Shown here one piece after another: positions 50,409 through 59,883 of a DNA stretch of 64,000 bases. Source of the stretch: CALITV01 sp964415795 (GTDB taxonomy: Bacteria; UBP6; UBA1177; JAKLFG01); NCBI GenBank assembly GCA_964415795.1, contig CAYQBN010000005.1, forward strand, positions 98,557 to 162,556. The letters are read 5' to 3'. Made by a program: the position numbers and the translations under genes. Position 1 is the stretch's first letter, and the number at the start of each line of letters is the position of its first letter. The notes below the pieces were generated by a model that saw only the letters and a list, made by a program, of their open reading frames with translations, was not told where the DNA came from and ran no database searches.

Positions 50409-52877
50409 ATGATGCGTTATCTTATCGTCGGCGGCGTTGCGGGTGGCGCCTCGGCTGCGGCGCGGCTACGGCGCAACGATGAAACTGCCGAGATCGTTCT
50501 CTTCGAACGCGGTGAACACATCTCCTATGCCAACTGCGGTCTCCCTTACTACATCGGAGGAACCATTCGTGACCGAAACAATCTATTCGTCCAGACACCG
50601 GCTTCATTTTCTTCGCGGTTCAACCTTGCGGTGAAGACGCGTCACGAGGCGCTCGCAATAGACCGCGCGGCAAAAGAGATCGAGATACTCGATCACACGA
50701 CCGGGAAACGCTTTCGTGAACGCTACGACAAACTGCTTCTCGCCCCCGGCGCCGAGCCGGTGCGACCGCGTATCCCCGGCATAGATCTTCCCGGCATTTT
50801 TACCCTTCGCTCGGTCGCCGACACCGATCGCATCGCCTCGTTCATCACCGAAAAGCGCCCCCAGCACGCCGTCGTCGTCGGCGCTGGGTTCATCGGGCTC
50901 GAGATGGCCGAGAACCTCCACCGGCGCGGCATCCGGACCACCATCGTCGAGGCGGCGGAACAGGTGATGACCCCGCTCGACTCCGAGATGGCGGCTCTCG
51001 TACACCAGCACCTCAAGACCAAGTCGGTCGCCTTCCACCTCAAGGACGGCGTTTCGTCGTTCGCCGACGACCACGGCACCCTCGCGGTGACCCTCTCGAG
51101 CGGCCGCACGCTCCGCGCCGACCTCGTGATCCTCTCGATCGGGGTGAAGCCCGACAGCCAGCTCGCCCGCAAGGCGGGGCTTTCTCTTGGGCCGCATGGG
51201 GGCATCCTCGTGGACGAATTCATGCGCACGAGCGATCCTGCCATCTTTGCGGTCGGCGACGCGATAGAGTTCAAAAGTCCGCTTACCGGAGAACCGACGC
51301 CCGTCTACCTTGCGGGACCGGCGAACAAGCAGGCGCGCATCGCCGCCGACGCAATGGTGTTTGGTAACGCCGAACCATACCGTGGTGCCATTGGTACCGC
51401 GATCGCCAAGGTCTTCGACCTCACCGTCGGGGCCGCCGGCCTTTCCGAAAAAGCGCTCCGCGCCGCCAAGATCTCCCACCGCGCTCTCATCGTTCATGGA
51501 TCCTCGCATGCCGGATACTACCCTGACGCTCTGCCGCTCACTCTCAAAATAACCTTCGCGCCCGACACCGGCCGCCTTCTCGGCGCGCAGGTTATTGGTT
51601 ATGAAGGAGTTGATAAACGGATTGACATCCTTTCGGCGTTCATTCAGCGCGGTGACACGGTAGACGACCTCGCTCGCTTCGAGCACGCCTACGCGCCCCC
51701 CTACTCCTCGGCAAAGGACCCGGTCAACATCGCCGGATTCGCCGCCCGGAACATTCTCGACGGAAAGACCGATATCATTGGCTGGGATGAACTCTTCCAC
51801 GCCGACCGGTCGAACATTTTCCTCGTCGATGTCCGCACCCCCGAGGAGTTCTCACTCGGCACCATCGAAGGGGCCATCAACATACCGCTCGACATGCTCC
51901 GCTCTCGACTCAGCGAACTCCCGCGCGACCGCCGCATTGTCGTTTTCTGTGGCGTCGGCCTGCGCGGTTATATTGCGACGCGGATCCTCCGCCAGCGTGG
52001 CTTTGCCAACGCGGTAAATCTTTCGGGTGGCTACAAGATCTGGGAGCACGCGGTGCAAAAACAGTCGAACGAGGACATCTTTGCGACCGACCGCATTGGT
52101 ACCGACGACCTCATCGTCACGAAAACGCCGCCCGTCCCCACGGCGACAGCACTCACCGTTGATGCCTGCGGTCTCCAGTGCCCCGGCCCAATCCTGCGCC
52201 TCAAACAGGAGGCCGACCGCGCTGCTGACGGCACGCGCCTCTCCGTGACGGCGACCGACCCCGGCTTCCGGCGCGATGTCGAAGCGTGGTGCCGCGTCAC
52301 CGGCCACCGGCTCCTTTCGCTCAGCGAAGAGAAAGGGAAGATAATCGCCGATATCCAGATACGCAAGGAGAGCTCCCTTCAAGCACCTTCTTCTGTTCCC
52401 TCCGGGGGGACGGGCAAGACCATCGTCGTCTTCTCGAACGACCTTGACCGGGCCCTCGCCTCATTCGTGATAGCGAACGGTGCCGCCGCGATGGGCCGGA
52501 AGGTCACGATGTTCTTCACCTTCTGGGGGCTCAGCGTCATCAAGCGGCAGGAAACGCCCTCGGTCACTAAAGACCTCCTCGGCCGAATGTTCGGCTGGAT
52601 GCTTCCCTCCTCATCCTCCAGCCTTTCGCTCTCGAAACTCAACTTCCTCGGCATCGGCCCGCGGCTTATGCGCTATCGTATGCGCACCAAGCAGATCGCC
52701 TCGCTCGAAGAGATGATCGAAACGGCGCGCAAAAGCGGCGTCCGGCTCGTCGCCTGCCAGATGTCCATGGATGTAATGGGTGTCACCAAGGAGGAACTCA
52801 TCGACGGTGTTGAGGTCGGCGGTGTCGCCACCTACCTCGAACAAGCCGAACAGGCCGACACGAATCTTTTCATTTGA
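50409..52877 (+). CDS. CoA-disulfide/persulfide reductase fused to rhodanese, TusA and DsrE domains
   Basis: An 822-residue protein with four sulfur-handling domains. Residues 1 to about 445 are an FAD/NAD(P)H disulfide reductase of the CoADR type (GGVAGGASAAARLR, active-site Cys43 in SYANCGLPYYIGG). Residues about 455-545 are a rhodanese domain (VVFCGVGLRG, Cys514). Residues about 580-655 are a TusA domain (DACGLQCPGP, Cys591). The last 160 residues are DsrE-like with a conserved Cys783 (ACQMSMDVMG). It probably passes persulfide sulfur along these cysteines while reducing polysulfide or CoA-persulfide. ATG 50409 follows GGGAGG; 50412 is an equal alternative. Confidence 0.9.
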   Translation: MMRYLIVGGVAGGASAAARLRRNDETAEIVLFERGEHISYANCGLPYYIGGTIRDRNNLFVQTPASFSSRFNLAVKTRHEALAIDRAAKEIEILDHTTGKRFRERYDKLLLAPGAEPVRPRIPGIDLPGIFTLRSVADTDRIASFITEKRPQHAVVVGAGFIGLEMAENLHRRGIRTTIVEAAEQVMTPLDSEMAALVHQHLKTKSVAFHLKDGVSSFADDHGTLAVTLSSGRTLRADLVILSIGVKPDSQLARKAGLSLGPHGGILVDEFMRTSDPAIFAVGDAIEFKSPLTGEPTPVYLAGPANKQARIAADAMVFGNAEPYRGAIGTAIAKVFDLTVGAAGLSEKALRAAKISHRALIVHGSSHAGYYPDALPLTLKITFAPDTGRLLGAQVIGYEGVDKRIDILSAFIQRGDTVDDLARFEHAYAPPYSSAKDPVNIAGFAARNILDGKTDIIGWDELFHADRSNIFLVDVRTPEEFSLGTIEGAINIPLDMLRSRLSELPRDRRIVVFCGVGLRGYIATRILRQRGFANAVNLSGGYKIWEHAVQKQSNEDIFATDRIGTDDLIVTKTPPVPTATALTVDACGLQCPGPILRLKQEADRAADGTRLSVTATDPGFRRDVEAWCRVTGHRLLSLSEEKGKIIADIQIRKESSLQAPSSVPSGGTGKTIVVFSNDLDRALASFVIANGAAAMGRKVTMFFTFWGLSVIKRQETPSVTKDLLGRMFGWMLPSSSSSLSLSKLNFLGIGPRLMRYRMRTKQIASLEEMIETARKSGVRLVACQMSMDVMGVTKEELIDGVEVGGVATYLEQAEQADTNLFI

Positions 52878-52889
52878 AGCCGCCTGCTC

Positions 52890-52918
52890 TTGACAACCCG
52901 TTCTTCAGCGACTACAGT
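52890..52918 (+). promoter_or_regulatory. Promoter of the small XRE gene
   Basis: TTGACA (52890-52895), 17 bases, TACAGT (52913-52918), 30 bases before the ATG at 52948. Confidence 0.5.
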
Positions 52919-52947
52919 GAAATCAGTGTGGTGAAAGGAACCGCGCC

Positions 52948-53184
52948 ATGACGACGAAGACTTCGCCCGAGACGAAGACCGATCAGAAGAGCAAGCTCAA
53001 GGAATACCGCGAGAACAATCTCATCAGCAAGAGCGAACTCGCGCGTAAGGCAGGCATCACGCTCGTGACGCTCGACCGCATCGAGAAAGGGTATCCCTGC
53101 CGCATGGCGACCAAGAGGAAGATCCTCGAGGCGCTCGGCATCGCGGCAAATGGGTCCGAGGCGATATTCCCCGAAGAAAAATAG
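52948..53184 (+). CDS. Small XRE-type DNA-binding protein
   Basis: A 78-residue protein made almost only of a helix-turn-helix: SKSELARKAGITLVTLDRIEKG is the XRE core, preceded by a Lys/Thr-rich start and followed by RKILEALGI. It has no toxin partner or sensor domain. It could be a local regulator for the Tol operon that follows after 106 bases, but nothing in the sequence proves this. Confidence 0.75.
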   Translation: MTTKTSPETKTDQKSKLKEYRENNLISKSELARKAGITLVTLDRIEKGYPCRMATKRKILEALGIAANGSEAIFPEEK

Positions 53185-53225
53185 GCCATCTTGCTCAATT
53201 TTCACACAAATTTCGCGGAATAAGG

Positions 53226-53254
53226 TTGACTCACCTTTTTGTTTATTGTAGTGC
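53226..53254 (+). promoter_or_regulatory. Possible promoter of the tol-pal operon
   Basis: TTGACT (53226-53231), 17 bases, TAGTGC (53249-53254), 36 bases before the ATG at 53291. The -10 is weak. Confidence 0.3.
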
Positions 53255-53290
53255 TATTTGTTGATATTCATTTGACGACGGAGCACCGGT

Positions 53291-54019
53291 ATGCATCCAG
53301 TTCCCTTTTTGGCAAGCGCTTTCGACGCGGCGACGACCGGCATCTCGATTATTGAGGTGATTCGCAACTCCTCGCTCGTGGTCAACCTCGTTCTCGGATT
53401 CCTCGTTCTCCTTTCGGTCCTCTGCTGGGGAGTCATCATCTTCAAGTTCATCCAGCACCGTAAGGCGGTCATCGCGACAGAGCAGTTCATAGATCTCTTC
53501 TGGAAGAACAGCGATTTCCAAGAGGTCTACCGCAAGAGCGAGAAGATGCAGGATTCACCCATCGCGACGGTGTTTCGTTCCGGTTACACCGAGTTCTTCG
53601 AGACGAAGCGTTCATGGGAGGCAAAAGGCATCCACGTCATCGGCTCGAAGGTCGATGAACTGGTCGCCAACATCGAACGGGCGATGAGGCGAGAAGCGCA
53701 GACGCGCAACCAATTGCTCGAGAATTCGCTTACGCTCCTCGCGACGACCGCGTCGGCGGCGCCATTCATTGGCCTGTTCGGCACGGTATGGGGCATCATG
53801 GACGCCTTCCATGTCATCGGCAAGACCGGCAATGCGACGCTCGGCACCATCGCGCCGGCGATATCGGAAGCGCTCATCGCCACCGCTTTCGGCCTCGCCG
53901 CCGCGATACCGGCCGCGATATTCTACAACTATTTCACGAGCAACCTTCAGAAACTCGAGGGAGAGGCGGCGAACATCACGAGCGACTTCCTCAACTCGAT
54001 AAAACGGAGCCTTGTCTGA
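53291..54019 (+). CDS. tolQ: TolQ (MotA/TolQ/ExbB family proton channel subunit)
   Basis: A 242-residue inner-membrane protein with three helices. The last two carry the conserved TTASAAPFIGLFGTVWGIMDAF and ALIATAFGLAAAIPAAIFYN segments. It forms the proton-driven motor with TolR. It ends in a TGATG overlap with tolR. Together with the downstream genes this is a full Tol-Pal set for outer-membrane constriction and integrity. Confidence 0.9.
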   Translation: MHPVPFLASAFDAATTGISIIEVIRNSSLVVNLVLGFLVLLSVLCWGVIIFKFIQHRKAVIATEQFIDLFWKNSDFQEVYRKSEKMQDSPIATVFRSGYTEFFETKRSWEAKGIHVIGSKVDELVANIERAMRREAQTRNQLLENSLTLLATTASAAPFIGLFGTVWGIMDAFHVIGKTGNATLGTIAPAISEALIATAFGLAAAIPAAIFYNYFTSNLQKLEGEAANITSDFLNSIKRSLV

Positions 54020-54444
54020 TGGCCCTCACCACCGGAAACGGCAAGAAGCGGCGGCCGATCGCCGAGATAAACATCACCCCGATGGTGGACATCATGCTCG
54101 TCCTTCTCATCATCTTCATGGTGGCGGCGCCGATGATCGAACAGGGAGTCGACCTCGATCTGCCGCAGACCGAGACGATACCCATCGAGGATCCGAAGGA
54201 CAAGTTCATTCTCCGCGTCTTCAAGAACGAGAAGATATTCATCGAAAAGACCGAGGTCCCGCTCAAGGAACTCGAAACGAAACTGAAGACCAACGCGAAG
54301 CTGCAACAGGACAAGGAACTCTACCTCTACGCGAGCCGACGGCTCTCCTACGGGTTCGTGGTGCGCGTCATGGCCATCGTAAAAAAGGCGGGCGTTCCGA
54401 AGATCTATCTCGTCACCGACCCGCTCGAAGAAGAGGGAACATGA
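54019..54444 (+). CDS. tolR: TolR (ExbD/TolR family)
   Basis: A 141-residue protein with one helix (VDIMLVLLIIFMVAAP) that contains the conserved Asp in ITPMVDIMLVLL, the proton-path residue, and a periplasmic domain. The start at 54019 overlaps the tolQ stop by one base, and the end overlaps the next gene by four bases. Length is normal. Confidence 0.9.
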   Translation: MALTTGNGKKRRPIAEINITPMVDIMLVLLIIFMVAAPMIEQGVDLDLPQTETIPIEDPKDKFILRVFKNEKIFIEKTEVPLKELETKLKTNAKLQQDKELYLYASRRLSYGFVVRVMAIVKKAGVPKIYLVTDPLEEEGT

Positions 54445-55226
54445 CCCGATCCTATCTCTTCGCGCCGCAGGTGTTCGCCGAAGAGCAAAGGAATCTTAAA
54501 CGGTTCACCGTTGCGTCGATCGTTCTGCATGTCGTGGTCGTCGTCGCCATCGTCTTCGGGGGTTCGTTGCTCGATCTCTCTCCGAAGATAGAGTTCGAGG
54601 CGGTCGAGGCGCGCCTCGTGCGGTTCGGCGAGAAACCGCGCGACAAGAGGCTTCTCCCTCGCATAATCAAGGAACAGGTACCGGCGCCCGCCGTCAAAGG
54701 TCCGGCCAACACGCTGACCGAGAAGGAAAAAGGAAAGGAGAAAACAACACTGGAGAAGAAGGAGCCGGAAAAGAAACAGGAGGATCCGAAAAAAGCCACC
54801 GACCTCGACTCACTCCTCGGTAGCGCTCTCGACGACATCAAAAAGGACGCCCGTGCCGAGGTTTCCAAGGAAGGGGCCCCTGATGGCATCCCCGGGGGAG
54901 AGGTAACTGACCCGACACTCGCGATAAAAGGAAACCTCTACATCCGGCAGGTATCGGTGCTCATTCGGCGCAACTGGCGGATCCCCTCGCTCATCGCCGC
55001 GGAGGAACTCGCCGCCCTGAAGGCGGAGATATTCTTCCGCATTACGCCGGAAGGGGAAATCTACGATCTGCGCATCGTGACCCCGTCAGGGAATCGCCAC
55101 TTCGACTCTTCGGTGCTCGAAGCAATAAAACTGACTGCGACAATTCCGCTCCCCGACGATAAGAAACTGAAGAAATATGTCCTTACGGAGGGACTGCAAT
55201 GGCAATTTACCTCAAGTGCATTCTAA
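54441..55226 (+). CDS. TolA/TonB-like energy-transducing protein
   Basis: A 261-residue protein with a single N-terminal helix (ASIVLHVVVVVAIVFGGSLL), a Lys/Glu-rich linker (about residues 75-115) and a TonB-like C-terminal domain (NLYIRQVSVLIRRNW, FRITPEGEIYDLRIV, FDSSVLEAIK). The position after tolR makes it the TolA of this set. It is shorter than E. coli TolA (about 420), and its C terminus is closer to TonB. It could also serve BtuB; no separate tonB is in the window. It overlaps tolB by 28 bases. Confidence 0.8.
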   Translation: MTRSYLFAPQVFAEEQRNLKRFTVASIVLHVVVVVAIVFGGSLLDLSPKIEFEAVEARLVRFGEKPRDKRLLPRIIKEQVPAPAVKGPANTLTEKEKGKEKTTLEKKEPEKKQEDPKKATDLDSLLGSALDDIKKDARAEVSKEGAPDGIPGGEVTDPTLAIKGNLYIRQVSVLIRRNWRIPSLIAAEELAALKAEIFFRITPEGEIYDLRIVTPSGNRHFDSSVLEAIKLTATIPLPDDKKLKKYVLTEGLQWQFTSSAF

Positions 55227-56518
55227 CCGCCGCAGTGCTCGGTGTCGCGCTGTTCTGGAGCGTTCCGGCAAGTGCCCAGCTCAAAGGAGAAGTGCGCGAC
55301 GGGGCGCTCGTCGCCTACGCGATCGCGGTGCCGGCGGCCACTTTCGGCGGCGACGCCAAGAACGATCTCGCGCAGACGCTTACCAGCGTCTTGCGTCGCG
55401 ACCTCGCGCTCACCGGTTATTTCGATGTTCTCGACGAGAAGTCGTTCATCGAAAGGCCTGAAGTGCCGGCAGAGAAGATCAACTTCAAAAACTGGCTGCA
55501 GGTCGGCGCGAAGGGTCTCGTGAAAGTGGCGCTTTCCGGTACCGATCCCGTCGAGATGGACGCACAGGCCTTCACCGTCGCCGACGGCAAGAAGATCCTG
55601 CACAAAAAGTACAAGGCGGCGCCAGCGGGGATGCGCGCCGCAGCGCACAGCTTCGTGCGCGATCTCGTCTATGCGCTCACCGGCGAGAGACTCAAGTTCC
55701 TCTCGAGCCGTATCGCCTTCGTCGAGAAGGAAGGAAGAACCTACAAACTCATGGTCGCCGACTTCGACGGCGCGAACGCGAAGGCGATCCTTACGAGCGA
55801 CAAGATAATCACGCTTCCCAGTTGGTCGGCCGATGGCGGGCGGATCTTCTACACCGCCTACTCGACCGGCGAGCCCTACCTTTACTTCTACGACCTCAAA
55901 ACGCAGAGAACGGAGCTTATCTCCGACCATTCGGGACTCAACACCTCCGCCTCCGCTTCGCCCGACGGCAAAAGCATCGCACTGCGGCTCTCGAAGGATG
56001 GCAACGCCGAGATCTACCTCATGAACCTCGCGTCCAAGGCGCTCACGCGGCTCACGAGCAACCTCGCGATAGACACCGCTCCCTCTTTCAGTCCCGACGG
56101 AAAAGCGATCGTATTCGTCTCGAACCGTTCGGGCGACCCGCACATTTACCGCCTCTTCGTGGACGATCCGGGGCGCGTCGAGCGGCTCACCGATCAGGGC
56201 CGCTACAACCAAGATCCCGATTACAGTCCTGACGGACGTCACATCGTTTTCACCGGACGCGACGAGTTCTTCATGTTCGATCTGTTCCTCTTCGATCTCC
56301 AGTCGCGCACCATCAGCCGTATCACCCAGAAGCAGGGCAAGAACGAGAATCCCTGCTTCTCTCCCGACGGGAAACTCATCCTCTTCTCGTCGGACCGCAC
56401 CGGGAAGAACACGCTGTGGGTGACCAATCTTGCGGGTGACCGTCAGACGCAGATCTACGGCGGTCCCGGTGAGGCGATCACGCCGGCATGGTCACCTGAA
56501 GTAACCTTAGTACCATAA
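55199..56518 (+). CDS. tolB: TolB periplasmic propeller protein
   Basis: A 439-residue protein with a signal peptide ending SAQ, an N-terminal alpha/beta domain (about residues 30-165) and a six-bladed propeller with SPDGK-type repeats (SASPDGKSIAL, SFSPDGKAIVF, DYSPDGRHIVF, CFSPDGKLILF). It would bind Pal and receive force from the TolA-like protein. Length is normal. The N-terminal end lies 28 bases inside the TolA-like gene in another frame. Confidence 0.92.
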   Translation: MAIYLKCILTAAVLGVALFWSVPASAQLKGEVRDGALVAYAIAVPAATFGGDAKNDLAQTLTSVLRRDLALTGYFDVLDEKSFIERPEVPAEKINFKNWLQVGAKGLVKVALSGTDPVEMDAQAFTVADGKKILHKKYKAAPAGMRAAAHSFVRDLVYALTGERLKFLSSRIAFVEKEGRTYKLMVADFDGANAKAILTSDKIITLPSWSADGGRIFYTAYSTGEPYLYFYDLKTQRTELISDHSGLNTSASASPDGKSIALRLSKDGNAEIYLMNLASKALTRLTSNLAIDTAPSFSPDGKAIVFVSNRSGDPHIYRLFVDDPGRVERLTDQGRYNQDPDYSPDGRHIVFTGRDEFFMFDLFLFDLQSRTISRITQKQGKNENPCFSPDGKLILFSSDRTGKNTLWVTNLAGDRQTQIYGGPGEAITPAWSPEVTLVP

Positions 56519-56530
56519 GGAGGGATCGCC

Positions 56531-57256
56531 ATGAAGAACACGACGATCATCATAGTGCTCGCTCTCCTCGCGGCGATTCTCACTACTCCGGCCTGCCGCA
56601 TGAAACCGCCTGAGGAGGAGCGGATGCTCGCCGAGAAGGCGTTCCGTGACGCGCTGTCAGGGAAGGACTGCGCCCGCGAGAACTATCTCGCCGCCGAAGA
56701 GCTCCTCAACAAGGCGCGCGAGGCGGTCAACGCCAAACAGTACGACAAGGCGAAGGAACTCTTCCTTGCCGCCAAGAAGAAGGCTGACGAGATCGCCGAG
56801 TATGTCCGCACCCACCCCGACGAGTGCAATCCTCAGGCAAAGAAGAAAGAAGAGAAGACCGCTGGTGTCCAAGATTCCGGGTTCACCGAGGAGACCGTCT
56901 CATACGATCCGAAGGACCCGAATATGCGTTTTCCGGTGATACACTTCGACTACAACGAAGCAACGATACGGCTCGAGGACCTGCCGCTCGTGAAGACTAT
57001 GGCCGAGTGGATGGTCAACTTCCCCGAAGCGGCGGTGCGTATCGAAGGACACGCCGACGAACGGGGAAGCGTGGACTACAACCTTTCTCTCGGCGAGCGA
57101 CGCGCACAGGCGGTTCGTGACGAACTGCTCAAGCATGGGGTTGACGCCAAGCGGCTCCGTGTCGTTTCCTATGGCGAGGAGCGGCCGATCGAACTCGGAC
57201 ACAACGAAGAGGCGTGGTCCAAGAACCGTCGCGCCGAATTCGTGCGAACGAATTAG
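56531..57256 (+). CDS. pal: Pal-like peptidoglycan-associated lipoprotein
   Basis: A 241-residue lipoprotein (lipobox TTPAC, Cys22). An N-terminal helical segment (about residues 30-100, DUF4398-like) is not found in E. coli Pal. The C-terminal OmpA domain carries IHFDYNEATIR, IEGHADERGSVDYNLSLGE with the peptidoglycan-binding Asp and Arg, and VVSYGEERP. It closes the Tol operon 12 bases after tolB and has an AAGGAGG site. Confidence 0.92.
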   Translation: MKNTTIIIVLALLAAILTTPACRMKPPEEERMLAEKAFRDALSGKDCARENYLAAEELLNKAREAVNAKQYDKAKELFLAAKKKADEIAEYVRTHPDECNPQAKKKEEKTAGVQDSGFTEETVSYDPKDPNMRFPVIHFDYNEATIRLEDLPLVKTMAEWMVNFPEAAVRIEGHADERGSVDYNLSLGERRAQAVRDELLKHGVDAKRLRVVSYGEERPIELGHNEEAWSKNRRAEFVRTN

Positions 57257-57289
57257 AAATACCTCAGAGAAAGAGAAGCGGGGGATGTC

Positions 57290-58762
57290 ATGCGTTCGTT
57301 GCTCGTGTTCTTTCTCGTCCCGGTACTTCTTCTGGCAGGAACTACCCGCGAACCGGCACGTGCCGGTCAGTGGTATCCCGCCGATCCGAAGGCGCTCGAT
57401 TCCGAGGTAGAGCGGCTCTTCGCACAGGTCCCGAAGGACAATCCCGTTCACGGCATTGACCCATTCGTCATCATCGCGCCGCACGCCGGTTACACCTACT
57501 CGGGGCGCACCGCGGCGCACGCCTTCGCCGGGCTGAAGCCGAATCAGTTCGATACGGTCGTCGTCATCGGCACGAGCCATTCGTTCCAGTCGGGTGTCGT
57601 CGCGCTTTCGCCCGCCGACCAGTTCAGGACGCCGCTCGGGCTCATTCCTGTCGACCGCGCGATGACCGAGCGGCTTACCAAAGCCGACAAACGTTTCATT
57701 CAGTCGGCCGAGATCCATGCGCCGGAACACAGCATCGAAGCGGAACTGCCGTTTTTGCAGAAAAAACTCAAGAACTTTTCCCTCGTTCCGGTGCTCACCG
57801 CGACCAATGACCTCGCGCTCCTCGATCTCTTCGCGAAGGAACTCGTCAAGGCGATCGAGGCGACGAAGAAGAAGGTCCTCATCGTGGTAAGTACCGACCT
57901 CTCGCACTACCACGACTATGAGGCGGCACGGAAGATGGACGGTGAAACGCTCCGCCTCATGAGCGAATGCCGCTGGGATGACCTGCGCAAGAAGATATTC
58001 TCCGGCGCCTGCGAGGCGTGCGGCTTCTACGCCGTGCACATCGCGAGCCGGGTGCTCGAACAGTATGGCGTCACGAATGGTGCGCTCGTCAAGGCGGAGA
58101 ACTCGGGCGACGCAGTGCAGGAATCGCGCCCCGGCGGGGTGGTCGGCTACGGCGCCGTCATCTTCGAGAAAAAAGCCTCGGCACCGGCAAAGGGATCATC
58201 CGCTACAAAGTCTCAAACGAACGAGTCAGAGCGGAAGTATCTCCTCGAGCTTGCGCGTAAGAGCATCGACTACACCCTTGCCACCGGAAAACAGTACGAG
58301 CCGCCCAAACCGGCCGACGGGATACTCACCGCACCGCGCGCCGTGTTCGTCACGCTCAAGAAGAACGGCGACTTGCGGGGGTGCATCGGCCACCTCGAGG
58401 CGGTCATGCCACTCTATCAGGCGGTCGCCGACCGCGCCCATGCCGCCGCCTTCTACGACCCGCGCTTCCGACCGGTACGCAAGGAGGAGATGAAAGACAT
58501 CACTATCGAGATATCCATTCTCACCCCACCGCAGCGGATAGAGGATTACCGCAAGATTGTCCTCAAGCGCGACGGCGTCATTGTGGAGAACGGCGGCCGT
58601 GGCGGCGTGTTCCTCCCGCAGGTTGCCGAGGAAACCGGCTGGGACCTTGACACCTTCCTCGGTGAACTCTGTTCGCAGAAGGCAGGCCTCCCTTGGAACT
58701 GCTACAAGGATAAGTCCACTAAGCTATCGATTTTTCAGGTCGAACTGTTTAGCGAACCATAG
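57290..58762 (+). CDS. Secreted MEMO-AMMECR1 fusion protein
   Basis: A 490-residue protein with a signal peptide (LLVFFLVPVLLLAG). Residues about 20-290 are MEMO-like (REPARAGQWYPADP, IIAPHAGYTYSGRTAAHAF, VVSTDLSHYHDYE with the metal-binding His). Residues about 310-490 are AMMECR1-like (LRGCIGHLEAVMPL, FYDPRFRPVRKEE). In many bacteria these two proteins are cytoplasmic partners of a radical-SAM enzyme (AmmeMemoRadiSam). Here they are fused and exported, and no radical-SAM partner lies within the nearby genes. The substrate is unknown. It ends three bases before the convergent ilvE. Confidence 0.85.
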   Translation: MRSLLVFFLVPVLLLAGTTREPARAGQWYPADPKALDSEVERLFAQVPKDNPVHGIDPFVIIAPHAGYTYSGRTAAHAFAGLKPNQFDTVVVIGTSHSFQSGVVALSPADQFRTPLGLIPVDRAMTERLTKADKRFIQSAEIHAPEHSIEAELPFLQKKLKNFSLVPVLTATNDLALLDLFAKELVKAIEATKKKVLIVVSTDLSHYHDYEAARKMDGETLRLMSECRWDDLRKKIFSGACEACGFYAVHIASRVLEQYGVTNGALVKAENSGDAVQESRPGGVVGYGAVIFEKKASAPAKGSSATKSQTNESERKYLLELARKSIDYTLATGKQYEPPKPADGILTAPRAVFVTLKKNGDLRGCIGHLEAVMPLYQAVADRAHAAAFYDPRFRPVRKEEMKDITIEISILTPPQRIEDYRKIVLKRDGVIVENGGRGGVFLPQVAEETGWDLDTFLGELCSQKAGLPWNCYKDKSTKLSIFQVELFSEP

Positions 58763-58765
58763 GAC

Positions 58766-59800
58766 CTACTTCACCTCGTGCACCCACCCTTTCGGCCCTT
58801 CGACGGCGCCGGTCTGGATGCCAGTGAGGAGGTCGTAGAGTTTGCGCGAGACCGGCCCGACCTCCTTTCCGCCGGCGTAGAAGGTGTAGGACTTTCCTTT
58901 GTGCACGATCTCGCCGATCGGGGTGATCACCGCGGCCGTGCCGCAGGCGCCCGCCTCGACGAACTCACCGAGGCTGTCAACCGGTATCGGACGTTCCTCG
59001 ACCTTCATCTTGAGGTAGTATTCGGCAATGTGCATGAGCGAGTACTTGGTGATGGAGGGAAGGATCGAGTTCGACTTCGGCGTGACGAAGCGGTTGTCCT
59101 TGGTGATGCCGAAGAAGTTGGCCGCACCGACCTCTTCGATATAGGTGTGCGTCGCAGGATCGAGGTAGATGCAGTCGGCGAATCCCGCTTTTACCGCCAT
59201 TTCATGGGCCCGGAGCGAGGCGGCGTAGTTGCCGCCGACCTTGACCGACCCGGTGCCGTTGGGCGCCGCGCGGTCGTACTCAGAGGTGATGAATCGTACT
59301 GGCTGAAGACCGCCTTTGAAGTAAGGGCCAACTGGCGATCCGAAGACCACGAAGAGATACTCGGGCGCCGGTTTCACCCCGAGGTTCTCACCAATCCCTA
59401 TAAGGAACGGGCGCAGATAGAACGACGCGCCGTAGCCGTAAGGAGGCACCCAGCGAAGGTTGGCGCGTACCACCTCCTCGCAGGCGCGGATAAACATCTC
59501 CTCGGGAACGGGAGGCATGAGGAGTGCCTCGGCCGAACGACACATCCGCTTGGCGTTCTCGTCGGGACGGAACATGACGACCCGTCCCTCTTTCGTCGTA
59601 AAGGCTTTAAGCCCTTCAAAACACTGTTGCCCATAATGGAGAGCACAGGACCCCTCGTGAAGGTGGAGCACATTGTCCTCGGTGAGCGCCCCCGCGTCCC
59701 ACTTTCCGTTCTTCCAGTGAGCGATAAAGCGCTTGTCGATCTTCTGGTAGCCGAACCCGAGTTTCGACCAGTCGAGAGAAACCTTCTCGCTTGCCGACAT
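58766..59800 (-). CDS. ilvE: Branched-chain amino-acid aminotransferase
   Basis: A 344-residue PLP enzyme of fold type IV. HYGQQCFEGLKAF, SVKVGGNYAASLRAHEMA with the PLP Lys, YLDPATHTYIEEVGAANFF and the C-terminal FVEAGACGTAAVITPIGEI match BCATs of the mitochondrial/BCAT-II-like group. It makes or degrades Leu, Ile and Val. The start at 59800 has GGGAGG upstream; an in-frame codon at 59887 would reach into the neighbouring gene. It has its own promoter at 59843-59871. Confidence 0.93.
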   Translation of the reverse strand: MSASEKVSLDWSKLGFGYQKIDKRFIAHWKNGKWDAGALTEDNVLHLHEGSCALHYGQQCFEGLKAFTTKEGRVVMFRPDENAKRMCRSAEALLMPPVPEEMFIRACEEVVRANLRWVPPYGYGASFYLRPFLIGIGENLGVKPAPEYLFVVFGSPVGPYFKGGLQPVRFITSEYDRAAPNGTGSVKVGGNYAASLRAHEMAVKAGFADCIYLDPATHTYIEEVGAANFFGITKDNRFVTPKSNSILPSITKYSLMHIAEYYLKMKVEERPIPVDSLGEFVEAGACGTAAVITPIGEIVHKGKSYTFYAGGKEVGPVSRKLYDLLTGIQTGAVEGPKGWVHEVK

Positions 59801-59842
59801 GATATGACCTCCCTGAGTGAACGATAATGAATCCTCCCCCAG

Positions 59843-59871
59843 ACGGTAGCCCGAAGAAAGGACCTTGTCAA
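59843..59871 (-). promoter_or_regulatory. Promoter of ilvE
   Basis: Minus strand TTGACA (59871-59866), 17 bases, TACCGT (59848-59843), about 43 bases before the start at 59800. Confidence 0.5.
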
Positions 59872-59883
59872 GGAGAGGCGTGA

